The translations under genes were made by a program, and so were the position numbers. The notes under the pieces were generated by a model. It was given only the letters and a program-made list of their open reading frames with translations, was not told the DNA's origin and made no database searches. Shown piece by piece: positions 49,924 through 60,664 of a DNA stretch of 64,000 nucleotides (positions are counted from its first letter, which is position 1; each line of letters starts with the position of its first letter). This DNA is from Allacma fusca (lineage: Eukaryota; Arthropoda; Collembola; Symphypleona; Sminthuridae), in assembly GCA_947179485.1 (NCBI GenBank), contig OX359245.1, positions 48,223,067 through 48,287,066 on the forward strand, read 5' to 3'.

Positions 49924-52339
49924 GCTCAATGTTTGTGAAAATGGACATTCAAAATGTTATTGCTTTATGCGGGCGTACGTAATTTCTTATGAATTGACTT
50001 ATCAAGTAGTTTTGCGTACACTAAAGACAAAATTGGAACGGCGTCAAATCTGTGAGTTTAAAACATCACACTTGCACTATTTTGAATTAGATTTTAAAAT
50101 GAAATTTACAATCAATTTTAATTAATATTGTAGGGCTTATTTTTAGAGTGCGTATTATTAAATTTTGAAAATTTTGACAACCCATAACCATTACTGTAAT
50201 CATTACTAGCTTCTCGTTTAATTCAAATGGGGGGTATAAGGTAGATTTTAAACGACGCCATTCTTTTGCGGGTGGTATAGAAAATAGCTTTAAGGGACGT
50301 TAAATGATGAAAACTCCAGCTATGGAATAGAAAGGTTGTGCGAATTTGCTAAATGTTACTTGGAATTTCAAAGTACTACAATTTTGTATTCGTATAAAAC
50401 AAGGAAACACAATTAGGTGCAAACATTCTCATGGGCTCCAGTTGAGCCACAATTTAAATGCACAAATGCTTCGTCACTTTCTCTGAGGGAGTGTAGAAAG
50501 CGCCCGATCTTGTAACTCGATATGAATACCCCCAAACGTGTAAAATTCCAAAACCCATCGAAGCATCTTTAACTAACCAAATTGTTTATAGACATAACAT
50601 GGCGTTACACTGAGCTTACAAGCTGACCAGTCAGAATTACCAAATTTCAAGTGGCATCGATCATTACTGGCCTTAAACAAATTATAATAAGCACGCACCA
50701 TACGACGGTTTGTTTTCTGGAGGAAATACTTCAAACTGTTTTTAATTACAATTTGTAGTAAAATGATCACGGTGCTGAGAAGGTTGTTTACCGAATAGCC
50801 TATTTAATAAGTAATATTTAATACATAGGTCGAATAGCCTATTTGCCATAGTAGGAAATTTGGGGGAAATTAGCAGCTCACAGGGATTGGGATTGTTATA
50901 TGGTAAATGTTTGCTGCATTATTGCAAAAATATTCTTATAGGCCTGTTAGAAATATTCTACTGTTCCTGGATTACTCGAATCCGTAATGAATCCATTAAA
51001 TGTTTTACCTGGTACCCGTACCCCGTAAATTCACGCTTCATGTATTTTTTTAACGACGCTCAAGGCGTCGTTTTATAATTTCAGGGATAGAACATTTTTG
51101 AAAAAAAAGTAGAATTTTTAAAGTTAAATACCAAGACTCTGCAAAATAATTGAAATTTTGAAATAATTTTGAAACACCCGTAAATCAATTTGCTGGGAAA
51201 TAGACCAGATTTTCTTCAAGCTTCGTACTTAATGTCGCAGGCTTGTTACAACTGCTATGACACACGCAATTACCCAACCTTAAAGATTATTTAAATCGAC
51301 TTGAAAGCTGCAAATTTTAAAGAAGATAATTGAATTTATTTTCTACAAATACAGTTTATTCGCGGATTTGTTTTTGTCATTTTAAATAAATTTTAAACTA
51401 TAATCTACGCGTACCTCTGAATCCTTGAAAATTTCTAGAAAACTAAGTTAATCCGTCATTCTGTCGCAATTTGGGATTTTGAGGAGAAAATTATTTAATG
51501 TAATTAAACATTTTCGACAGAAATCCTGACGTTTCCTTACTTGTTTTAAACTTATCTGGGATTTTCCAATTTTATTATCTCATATCATTCCTTTTTTTTA
51601 ATCTGGAACGCCGAAACCAAAATAGTGCCAAATAGTCGTTAATTAATACTGTTCTACATATGAAGTAGCCTGTTTTAACCCAAACCAACTATGTAATTGG
51701 CTGATATATGTGCCTCACCCACCAGTACAAATGACCCCTGACGGCCGATACTGTATAGGGGCAGAAATTATGAGAAACTTTATGCTTATAATAAGGGGTA
51801 ATACAAAACTGAACTTCTGATTTAAACATTCACACATGTGCACATATGTTGGACAATCATACACGTTTAAATTCGTTCAGATGCTATTCAATTGCAGCTG
51901 CGATAGCGAAACTTGCAATTGTATTGCAATTTCAGGTATTAAAATTACATCAAGTGGCGTGTAGGTTATTTAGAAATATATATTCGAACAATATGTAACA
52001 AAGGGTACGCACAAAGCAAAATAAATACCAGGTTTTGCCAATTCTGCAAATCCAAGTTTAGTTTTTCTCGGTTAGATTACTCCTTTCCAAAAAGGTTTTT
52101 ACTCAAACCACTGCTATTACAAAGCAATTTTTGAAAACAAAATGAAACAAATTGTGTAGGAAGTTGGAAATTTTTTTGTAATTTTAGAGGACCCCATCAA
52201 TGTATTAGAAAGAAGAACTCCTTAGAAGTCAAATGTTCGGAAGTGGGTTCTGTCAATAACATTAAAATAATAATTTACAATATAACTAACTTCAATTCAA
52301 AGCAGGTTTTGTTTTATTTGTATCTTCCACCCACTGCTA
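49924..52339. repeat. Background long repeat, modules T, C and others
   Basis: 49924-50450 continues the match to 38930-39470 (module T at 50145-50205). 50560-50790 matches 56060-56250 and 63630-63780 (landmark GGTGCTGAGAAGGT). 51070-51210 matches 1060-1150 and 56330-56420. 51280-51420 is module C. 51420-51620 resembles 3360-3530 and 18420-18500. 51620-52330 has no clear second copy. No gene seen. Confidence 0.6.
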
Positions 52340-52341
52340 TA

Positions 52342-53221
52342 CAGTAAATTTCCCGTATAGTGGTTTCCTCTTAGATGGCATTTCCTCTTTAGTGGCATCA
52401 AAAAACCCTCCCTAGAGGTTTGCTATGTTAAAGGTATACCATATAGTGGCACCCGCTATAATGGTATTCCCTCTATAATGGCACCATTATGTGTTACGGT
52501 GGCTCGGCCATGCAAAATTATAATGGCAATTGGCATAAAATTAGCTATTTAATGGTATAACACGGTGTTATAAAACGTGCGGGAGATAAATAATGTTTGT
52601 GTCGATTGGTTCAATTTTAATTCTAAATGTTACTGCATACTATGAAATTCTTATTGTGGTATACTGAAGCTCATGTATGATTAGCTGAAGTTACGTAATA
52701 GTATCATTGGCTTAAAAGGTAAAACGAGCAGTTACACAACAAAGCATTGGTATTTTTACCTTGGCCCACTTGTAATAAGCTTCAATTCGTTACTTATTTT
52801 TTAATGTAATTTAAACGTTTTCCATAATCTGAAGCCCAAATTCGGTGTCTGGAAGGACGCTGTAATATTTTGATGATGTTTTGGAAAGTGTACCTGCCAT
52901 AAAAATATGGATTTCTTCGCAAGTAGCTCCGACCAATCGGTCTGGAATGGTGACCTTGCAGTTGAAAAGTTTGCTACTACTTACAATATTACCAGTGTGA
53001 GGGTATCTATATTTACTGAATATTTTAAACTTACTGACCTTTGCATACCTCATAGTTTTACGCATTATGTACAAATAAATTATTTTCTAAATATATTTAG
53101 CCAGTTATTAGTTATAAACATTAATAGTATATAGTTAGCCATTAATACCATATAGTGGCATCTCTATATAGTGGCAGGAATTTGCCACTCCCTTGGAAAC
53201 CACTATGAAGGAAAAACACTG
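52342..53221. mobile_element. Tigger/pogo-type MITE with TA target duplication
   Basis: The left end is CAGTAAATTTCCCGTATAGT and the right end read inwards is CAGTGTTTTTCCTTCATAGT; both continue with GGTTTCC, giving about 28 bp of TIR. TA flanks both sides (52340-52341, 53222-53223). The CAGT...TATAGTGG style is typical of Tigger/pogo elements. Short repeats of TATAGTGGCA/TATAATGGCA lie inside each end (52345-52500, 53150-53210). No transposase; a pogo/Tigger gene exists in this window at 4.4-7.1 kb but is broken. Confidence 0.88.
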
Positions 53222-53223
53222 TA

Positions 53224-53983
53224 CACGTAGGGTGGAAGATAAACAATACGGCGTTGAAACTAAATATTTAAGCAAACTTTGCTGCCAAACTAAATTTTTA
53301 TTATAACGAATTTTACTTATCTCTTCTATTATATGTTTGGCAAATCAGCACGTTGAGTCCATCGGATTCTCCTGGAAAAATTGGCAAGATCAAAAACCCT
53401 CCTTCTCCTCAACTTTTCTCCTGCAAATGAATCTCCCCAACCTTCTCCTCTGTGTTTACTGGCCATGACCACAATTTTCAATCTAGTGACCCTGTAAGTA
53501 ACTCCCTGGATATCCCAGAAAATGAAGCAACACTGTAGCAACTATCTCATAAAATGTAGTACATTGAGTTTATTAAAAAAAGAATTTGATGCAAATAACA
53601 TTGTGTCAAAATCACACTTGGGGGAGTAACTCATAATGGTATTGACTACTATTTTGTAAATATTTGTCCAGTTTTTCACAAACGTATTCCCTGACATGGG
53701 ATAATTTTGGCGGTCATATAGGGTCAATCCTAAATTGTTTATGGATTTTCAATTGAAACAGTGATAAAAGTGCAATGGTAAAAACTTTCAGAAGTAATCG
53801 GCCTTGTAATTAAGCGGAACTATCTGATGGCACTTTACGTTCACAACTGAGATAACTGGACTTTCTTCCCTTCCGTAGATGACTTCAAAGCCATCATCAT
53901 AGTTTGGTGCTTACATATGTGAATGAAATCTGGAGAATCTCATTATGTACTGTGTATTTTTGAATGGATAATTTGTTAAAAAC
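53224..53983. repeat. Background long repeat, module M and downstream
   Basis: 53226-53310 is module M. 53350-53520 resembles 37890-38095 (landmarks around TTCTCCTCA and CAATTTTCAAT). 53600-53650 and 53820-53970 match 20680-20890 and 42060-42190. No gene. Confidence 0.6.
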
Positions 53984-54240
53984 TAAGGTTCTTAACGGAA
54001 AGGATAATAATAATTACCTCATCATATCTGTATCCTATCCGATCCGAATTTTTACCGATAAAACTGAAGCATATCCGATCCTAGCCGCTTCCATCGGATT
54101 AAAATTAACCTTATCCGAAGCTTATCCGTAATTCTTCGGATGACATGCTTATCCTAACCGAAGCCGTCGGATATAAAAAAGGAGCTATCCAATCCTATCC
54201 GCGGATATCCGATCCGGTCCACGGATATCTACAGATACAC
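53984..54240. mobile_element. hAT-type terminus with TATCCGATCC array
   Basis: Begins TAAGGTTCTTAACGGAAAGG after background that matches other copies, then carries TATCCGATCC/ATCCGAAGC words to about 54240. The opposite end was not found; a weak block of the same kind of words is at 54718-54755, so the element may be truncated or may end there. Confidence 0.5.
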
Positions 54241-55227
54241 TGAATCAATTGTTGAAATTAAAATTATTCCTAGCACTTTTATTTTAGTTATTTTTTATTT
54301 GGATTTTAGTTTAGACTTATTTTAGTTTTTTAAATGCAATATACTATTAGCTTATAACGAATTGTAATGACAGAAGAATCCTTCTGTTATAAAGATTCTC
54401 CTCTCTGAAGAGATTCTTTTGTATCGCATATCAGATATCCTCAAAAACTAACTCACAGGAAAGCTTTTACAATTTGAAGCCTGTAAGAACAGGCACTCTA
54501 GATTTTAAGCATCTGAATTTCAAAATGTGTCTGAATTTTTGGTCAAAATATATACACATTTGAAGGCATTTTGCGTGAGGTTCGGGTCTAGGTGTAGTAC
54601 AAAATCTGCATATACTGAAAAAGCCTAAATGTTTTGCGAAATCACCAAACTAATGTCCTGTCGGTGATTGCAGCAGATATTAATTGTTTGAGTGGTCCGG
54701 TCATGCTGTATATAATTCGTTTTCCGCGGATATCCTCGGAAATCCGTCGGTACTGTCAATCATACACGAAACCAACCAAGTATCATTATCAATGCCTTCC
54801 TAATGTCAGTCAAAAATGTTGTCAGTGGCGTCAAAGTCAAGCAAAACATTTGTTAACATTTGAATGTCAAAGATTAAGGAATTCAGTGCAGTAATGACGC
54901 GACCACTGCCTGAAAATAATTTCTATTCAAATTACAATTCAAATCATTAGTTATTCAAAAATTTATTCAAAAGTTATATACCACAGTATTTTAAAAAGTA
55001 AGGTAAATATTTTTTTCCTACCCAAACATTATAACAATAAAATAACAGCGCCAAGACAGTCTATAGTTGCGTGATCTTTAGATTGTATTGTCCAAAGGAA
55101 TGTTTTTTTTCGAATTGAATAATTACCTTTGCTTCTGGAACAAATTTCGTAAGATTATAATCTAATATTCCAGAACTTTGAAATACTCAATTATCCTGAA
55201 CCTGTTCAACACGTTTAGGAGAGACAG
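54241..55227. repeat. Background repeat and unmatched sequence
   Basis: 54240-54800 has no clear second copy. 54820-55000 is module Q (GTGGCGTCAAAGTCAAGCAA), as at 24235 and 35720. 55000-55227 is AT-rich with no gene seen. Confidence 0.5.
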
Positions 55228-55370
55228 CGAAGATTTAAAATCCTTTAATGGTCTTCAAATTATAGTATTAGGATCTGAACAATAAACACAAATGAATTTA
55301 TTCTGAATACGTTTAAGCACAATATCAATGGAAGTTGTAATTGGCACTGTACACAGTACATTTACAATAT
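55228..55370. repeat. 143-bp direct repeat, copy 1
   Basis: Starts CGAAGATTTAAAATCC and ends TTTACAATAT. Identical over 143 bases to 55887-56029. Its left flank matches the left flank of the homologous background at 63425-63580, where this block is single-copy. Confidence 0.92.
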
Positions 55371-55886
55371 TGAAAGAGTAGGTTATGGTCATACCATGAA
55401 ATCCTAACTCCTGGATTATTTACTTATGTAATTGTCCAGAAATTGTAAATAATTGGAAATCGTGCTGATGGAAGGAATGATTATGAATAAACGATTGATT
55501 GTGATTTTCTATTAATCCGAAGACTAATTGCTTTTATTTAATAAGTGAAATCAAAAGGAAAAGGAAATGAAGATTAACAACTAAAAATAGGTGTTACTGG
55601 AATGACTCTCAGTTATTCACTGAAGAGTCTGGAAGAATCGTAAACTTAACAAGTGGCTACTTGAGCCTATTTTTACAATCTTAAGTCTAGACGTTACATC
55701 ATAACGGATGTAACGGGACGTTGACACTCGTCGGCTTTAGCCGATGGGAAGTGCTTACATTGCACCTTTACAATAAGTGTTGAAGTTACTTTAAACTGGC
55801 CTAACCTATGGTTGTGTATTGCACAACTTAATTAGTTATTCATGTGGGACTTAACTAATTTATGTAATTTCTATATACATACCTAA
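55371..55886. other. 516-bp insertion between identical 143-bp repeats
   Basis: Absent from the paralogous site near 63580. Contains an exact inverted repeat CGTTACATC...GATGTAACG (about 55693-55716) and a small hairpin around CGGCTTTAGCCG. It has no long frame, no evident terminal inverted repeat, no poly(A) at either end, and does not start TG or end CA. The class of insertion is unknown. Confidence 0.7.
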
Positions 55887-56029
55887 CGAAGATTTAAAAT
55901 CCTTTAATGGTCTTCAAATTATAGTATTAGGATCTGAACAATAAACACAAATGAATTTATTCTGAATACGTTTAAGCACAATATCAATGGAAGTTGTAAT
56001 TGGCACTGTACACAGTACATTTACAATAT
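55887..56029. repeat. 143-bp direct repeat, copy 2
   Basis: Identical to 55228-55370. Its right flank (GCTATTGATGCC...) matches the right flank of the single-copy block near 63580, so the 516-bp segment was inserted with duplication of this block. Confidence 0.92.
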
Positions 56030-59000
56030 GCTATTGATGCCTATAAAATAGAATCTGAAAACTACGGAACAAAATTTCAAGTAGTGTCGATGCTTACTGA
56101 CCTTAAATAAATGATGATAATCACGCTATTCGTTCTGTATTTTGTTTTTTGGATTTTCATATATTTCAAATCGTTCTTAAACACAATTTGTAGGAAAATG
56201 AGCACGGTGCTGAGAAGGTCGATGTTGAGTAGCCAAATATACCACAGATGACAAATTGCGAAAAAGTAGCAAGGTGTTTTGCCGGGATCAGCCCTTTTAT
56301 AATTTCAGGTAGAATATTTTAGGAATAAAATAAATTCGAGTATTTAAAATTAAATGCCAAGGCACAGCAATATTAATTGACAGGTAATTTTGAAACGTCT
56401 GAAAATAAATTTAATGGGAAATTGGGGAACTAAATTCATTTTGTAAGTCCCATTTTATGGACTGGACTGGAGTGAAAGTTTGACTCAACAATGTAATAAC
56501 ATCGCCGTAAAATTTTAAAAACATTTAATACCCTTTCCATTTCGATGTTGAGGGAGAAAATTAAAAACGTAATTTATATGAAAGCAAATTGTCCCATCTA
56601 GACTCGCAACATTTTTAGTCTACATTTGTGTACCAATTAGTAAATGCATCATTTTATGCATTTTCATCAATCTTCGGAATCATTAAACGAACCATACAAA
56701 CCGTACTGACATATAACGCGTGGCCCTGTGCCGACTCCATATATTATTGTAATCGGCGTGAAAGCTACGAATTTTAAAGAAATTAAACGATTTTCCTTTC
56801 ATATTTTATTCAAAGATTTGTTTCTTTCAATTTAATTCAATTATTTTATAATATATATTCTAGTAGCAAAAATTTAAATACTCAACCGATATTTTTGTAC
56901 TGAAAATGCGCCAGGTGGCTTTGAAAATATGTATGTTAATTTGTTTTTACGCCATGTTTCTTCTAATACGCAATCACATCAAAAGAAATGAGGAAATATG
57001 GTTTCAAAACGAATTATTATTTCAACGGAAAATTGACAGAGCCTTGAAAATTTACAATTTAAATGCTAAAACTACTGAGCATGCCCCTTTAAATTAAATA
57101 ATTTATTTGTGTTCAAATTCCAGTAAAACGTTTGCTGGAAACTTTAGATAAATCTGGAACACTACTTGCCAGAAAGTAGGAGACGTGGATTGTTTTCCTA
57201 TTTTACTATTTAAACTTCTAGTACGTGTAAATTTTGATAGTATGGTAATTGGGATGAATACATGTTTTTTTTGTATGTAACTAACGTAAAAAACGTGTTT
57301 TCAAAAATGACCATCCGTTTTTAACCCCCATGCGTTTTAAACGAGGTATCTGCGAAAATAATACTTTTTAAATTCTAGCCAACGAAATACCCCACAGCAC
57401 TAATTGAGTTTGTTTTAAATCGCGTGACTCATTTTAAACTGCATTAAAAAACAATACCAACTACGCCACAAGTTTTAAGTTCTCCTGTACTTTTAAATAT
57501 TTCTTCAAAGAATATCCTATACTTTATACATGCGAATTGTTTCGGTTGAAAAGGATACGCCGGTCATTTTCAAATTCAATGGGTTGGATAAAATATAGTT
57601 AATGTCAAATTGAGCCTGTTTTTTTTTAATTTTGGTTTGCTATTAAAATGCTAATTAAAATTTATGTAAGCTTTGAAGTCACGCCTTATTTATAAAGGTA
57701 TTTACAAATAAATTATAAATCCTGACAATAATATTGTTTAAGTTTTACCAATAATAACTTTAATTCCTTTTTTTCTCGAGCTTTTTATAAAAACCATTGT
57801 TCACAATATTTCGTATCTATTTGCACTGATAAATTTTATAAGCGAAATTACATACCCGAGAAAGTTAAAATATTAACAAAAGTTATGACACAGCTAATTA
57901 AGTTTATTCAAATTTGGTTCACTTATGGGGCAAAATAGATATATGCAAATTAAGTATGCATTCCAAATGACATTATAAATTGTAAAAGCCCAACGCTACG
58001 CTTCATCGGTTGAATTAGATTTTTTAACTTAATTTAAAATTCCTTGTAGAACAAAAATAAACTTCTCAAGGGACAACTTTTATTAATTACATGATTTAGT
58101 ATGCATGCTAACATTTGCAAGTGCTGAATGTCCAAAGATTTGATAGCTAAAATAGAATTTAGACCCACAATAGCAACATGAATCAATATGCCAAATCAAG
58201 TCTCTACATTTCTAATTTATCAGGAGTGACTTTTCAATTAAGAGGGTTTTATATATCATTTGTTGGTTCCATGATTTTAATTAATAGAGATAACAATTTT
58301 AATTAGGAAGCTTGAACTTAAGTGTAGCTTGAAATACTTGCTTGAAATTCAAGTTTGCTACGCAATCGGAATTTTAAACTATCACGGGATTTCCAATATA
58401 AAAAATCATCGTGACTTTATCCGAGCAAGAAGAGTGGATTCATTTTCGAATTCCCAGACAGAATCTAGAAACAATGGAAGTAGCAGAACACATGGTTTTA
58501 TTCAAAGTGGCGTTGAATCCGTATTTATTATTCGGATCCTCGTACACTGTAACTTTCATGACTATTATGGAATTTAAAAAAGTGCAATTTCTTTCCTACA
58601 ACAAACCCTGCACGATTGAATTTATTAAATATAACTTCACCCCCCTTAATTATGCGCTTCTTGCTGATTCATCTGAAAATTCAATACGTGCTGAACAACT
58701 CTAAGGAAAATACGAAGGGACGTTGTAACTGACGTTGTCAGACAATTGGTAAATTATCCATCAAGATAAAGGTGTTCTCAAGTTGCTTGGTATTTAAATT
58801 GCTTTTAATATGTTCAGTTTTTAAGTAGGATGCAGGATCCTTTAATTTTGAAATAATATGCCGGGAAAACATTTTTACAATTTTGGAGTAATTCAGCATT
58901 GTTTTTTTTCCAAACCTCGTTGCGTGGGCTAATGAGGTACGTTCCTCATTATTTTTGAATAGCACGACTGCTCCTTTACGCGTAGCTCTGAATCCCTGTA

Positions 59001-60600
59001 AATTTCATGAGAAGTGAATTTAATTAAACATTTTCGACAAAAAACCTGACGTTGCCTAATTTGTTTTAAATAAATACGTTACTAAATATATACTAAATTT
59101 TATCAACGGAATTTTAATGAACAAATTTCCAAATATTTTAAATCAAGACACATTCTAACAGAGCGCATGTCTTTCAAAGGTAAATTTCAAGCGGAGGAGG
59201 TTAGAAAGGAATTAAAATCTCTGGTTTAAATACGTGTATTTATATTTCATTCAAACAAATCAGATTAATAAACATTTTAGGTTTCAATATGCACATGTGA
59301 AAATAAATTTTTTGAAACCCTTAGTTTATAGCACAATTATTTCGACATTTCCTGTAACCATCATTGCTCTGGCCAAATATTGGAAGTCACAGAGACAAGA
59401 ATATTATTATTGCAGCACTTTTGTAGGCTTTCCCATGCTACGTTGAGAAATTAGTGGACATGATTGGGAAATATTCAAAGCAAGGTTGAGGGCATTGCTG
59501 CAAAAGCAAACGGGAAAGAACAACCCTAAACTTGACAATTTTTGAAGAAGGTCCAGCGTTCATAAATATTTATGAAAAGCTATGTCTGAAGGAAATTTGG
59601 TGGGATTCATTTCTGTTTAATGTCAATACCCTACGTCATCACAAATAACGGTCTTAGAAGCTAAAAACGTGAGGAAAAGGTTTATTTTATTCACTTTTAT
59701 TTCCAAAACGTTTAAAATAATTAGGAATATAATTTCAGATGTTTCTCTGCATCTCGCTCATTTATTCCTGACTTGTAATTATTACCACTAATGTTACACA
59801 ATTAATGAGCTAGTTCATTCAATCGTAGGTACTTAAATATGTGAGTTGAATCTGAGAAATAGTATTTTGTACCCCAGATTTTTAAATAGAATATTTATGT
59901 TTGAGACAGAGAATTACCTAATACGTAAACAGTTGAATATTTCCAATAAAATATTTCAAGCGGCGCGAATGCTTTAAATGTAAAAATACATTTATAAATT
60001 ATTTTTTAATATTTTGTAGTCGTTTCCTCTTTTAAATTGACTGTAGAGTCCAAACGTTATTCATTATTTATTCACACTGTGGGTGGATTTTGAGTCTTCA
60101 AACATTTGTTTTAACGAGTTTGCTGCATAGAAAATGAAACCCTTCGTAACACAGGTATAAAATTTCAAAAATATGATGTCATTGTCTTTCCTTTACTGGA
60201 TTCGTATTTTAAAAGAAGAGGCTCCGCGGTTTGTGAAAGTTAATTGAAATGTAAAGGTATATTTCCCTTAAACATTAAAGTACCTTTGACAGTGAATTTT
60301 TAAATTATGGCAAATAAACGCATTAGAGTTACAGGAACTATAAAATCTGTACAATTTATGACTATAAAATGTGGACTTCAAAAATGCTCCCAGTGTCGTC
60401 AAAGTCAAGGGATAACATTTTTTTAAATTTCAGTGCCAAACAAGTAGAGATTTTTGGAGCGTTTAGTCCACATGGAGTTAATTTTAATAGGAACAACAGC
60501 AACTCTGGCTTAACAGCGCATTCAGTGTTGTCAAATTTAATTAAAATGTATGCAAGTACTGACGTCACGCCAAATTTGGCCTCATCCAATTTTGAAGTCG
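56030..60600. repeat. Background long repeat; modules T-adjacent, C, W, Y, Z, P, Q
   Basis: 56030-56400 matches 63590-64000 and 50560-50800. 56330-56560 matches 1060-1260. 56600-56890 is C. 56905-57390 matches 2190-2720 and 57545-57605 matches 1500-1560. 58050-58290 matches 23040-23300 and 36460-36710. 58300-59380 is W (17600-18840). 59525-59685 is Y (16020-16170). 59750-59830 is Z. 59940-60070 matches 42240-42400. 60215-60370 is P, 60385-60440 is Q. 60440-60600 has no clear second copy. The module order here (W then Y then Z then P) is a rotation of that at 16.0-18.8 kb. No gene seen. Confidence 0.65.
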
Positions 60601-60664
60601 GTACCCGAAAGAACTGAATTATGATAATGCTCTGATTCCTCCGGGAAGTAGTTCGGACTATTTA

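Noticed and set aside
55228-56029. Small LTR element (TRIM) with 143-bp LTRs
   Set aside because: The 143-bp block exists singly at 63425-63580 with both outer flanks, so it is target sequence; it also lacks TG...CA ends, and no primer-binding site follows the left copy.
58329-58704. 82- and 97-codon frames as a host gene
   Set aside because: They lie in module W; the other copy at 17.7-18.0 kb has different frames and an inserted MITE.
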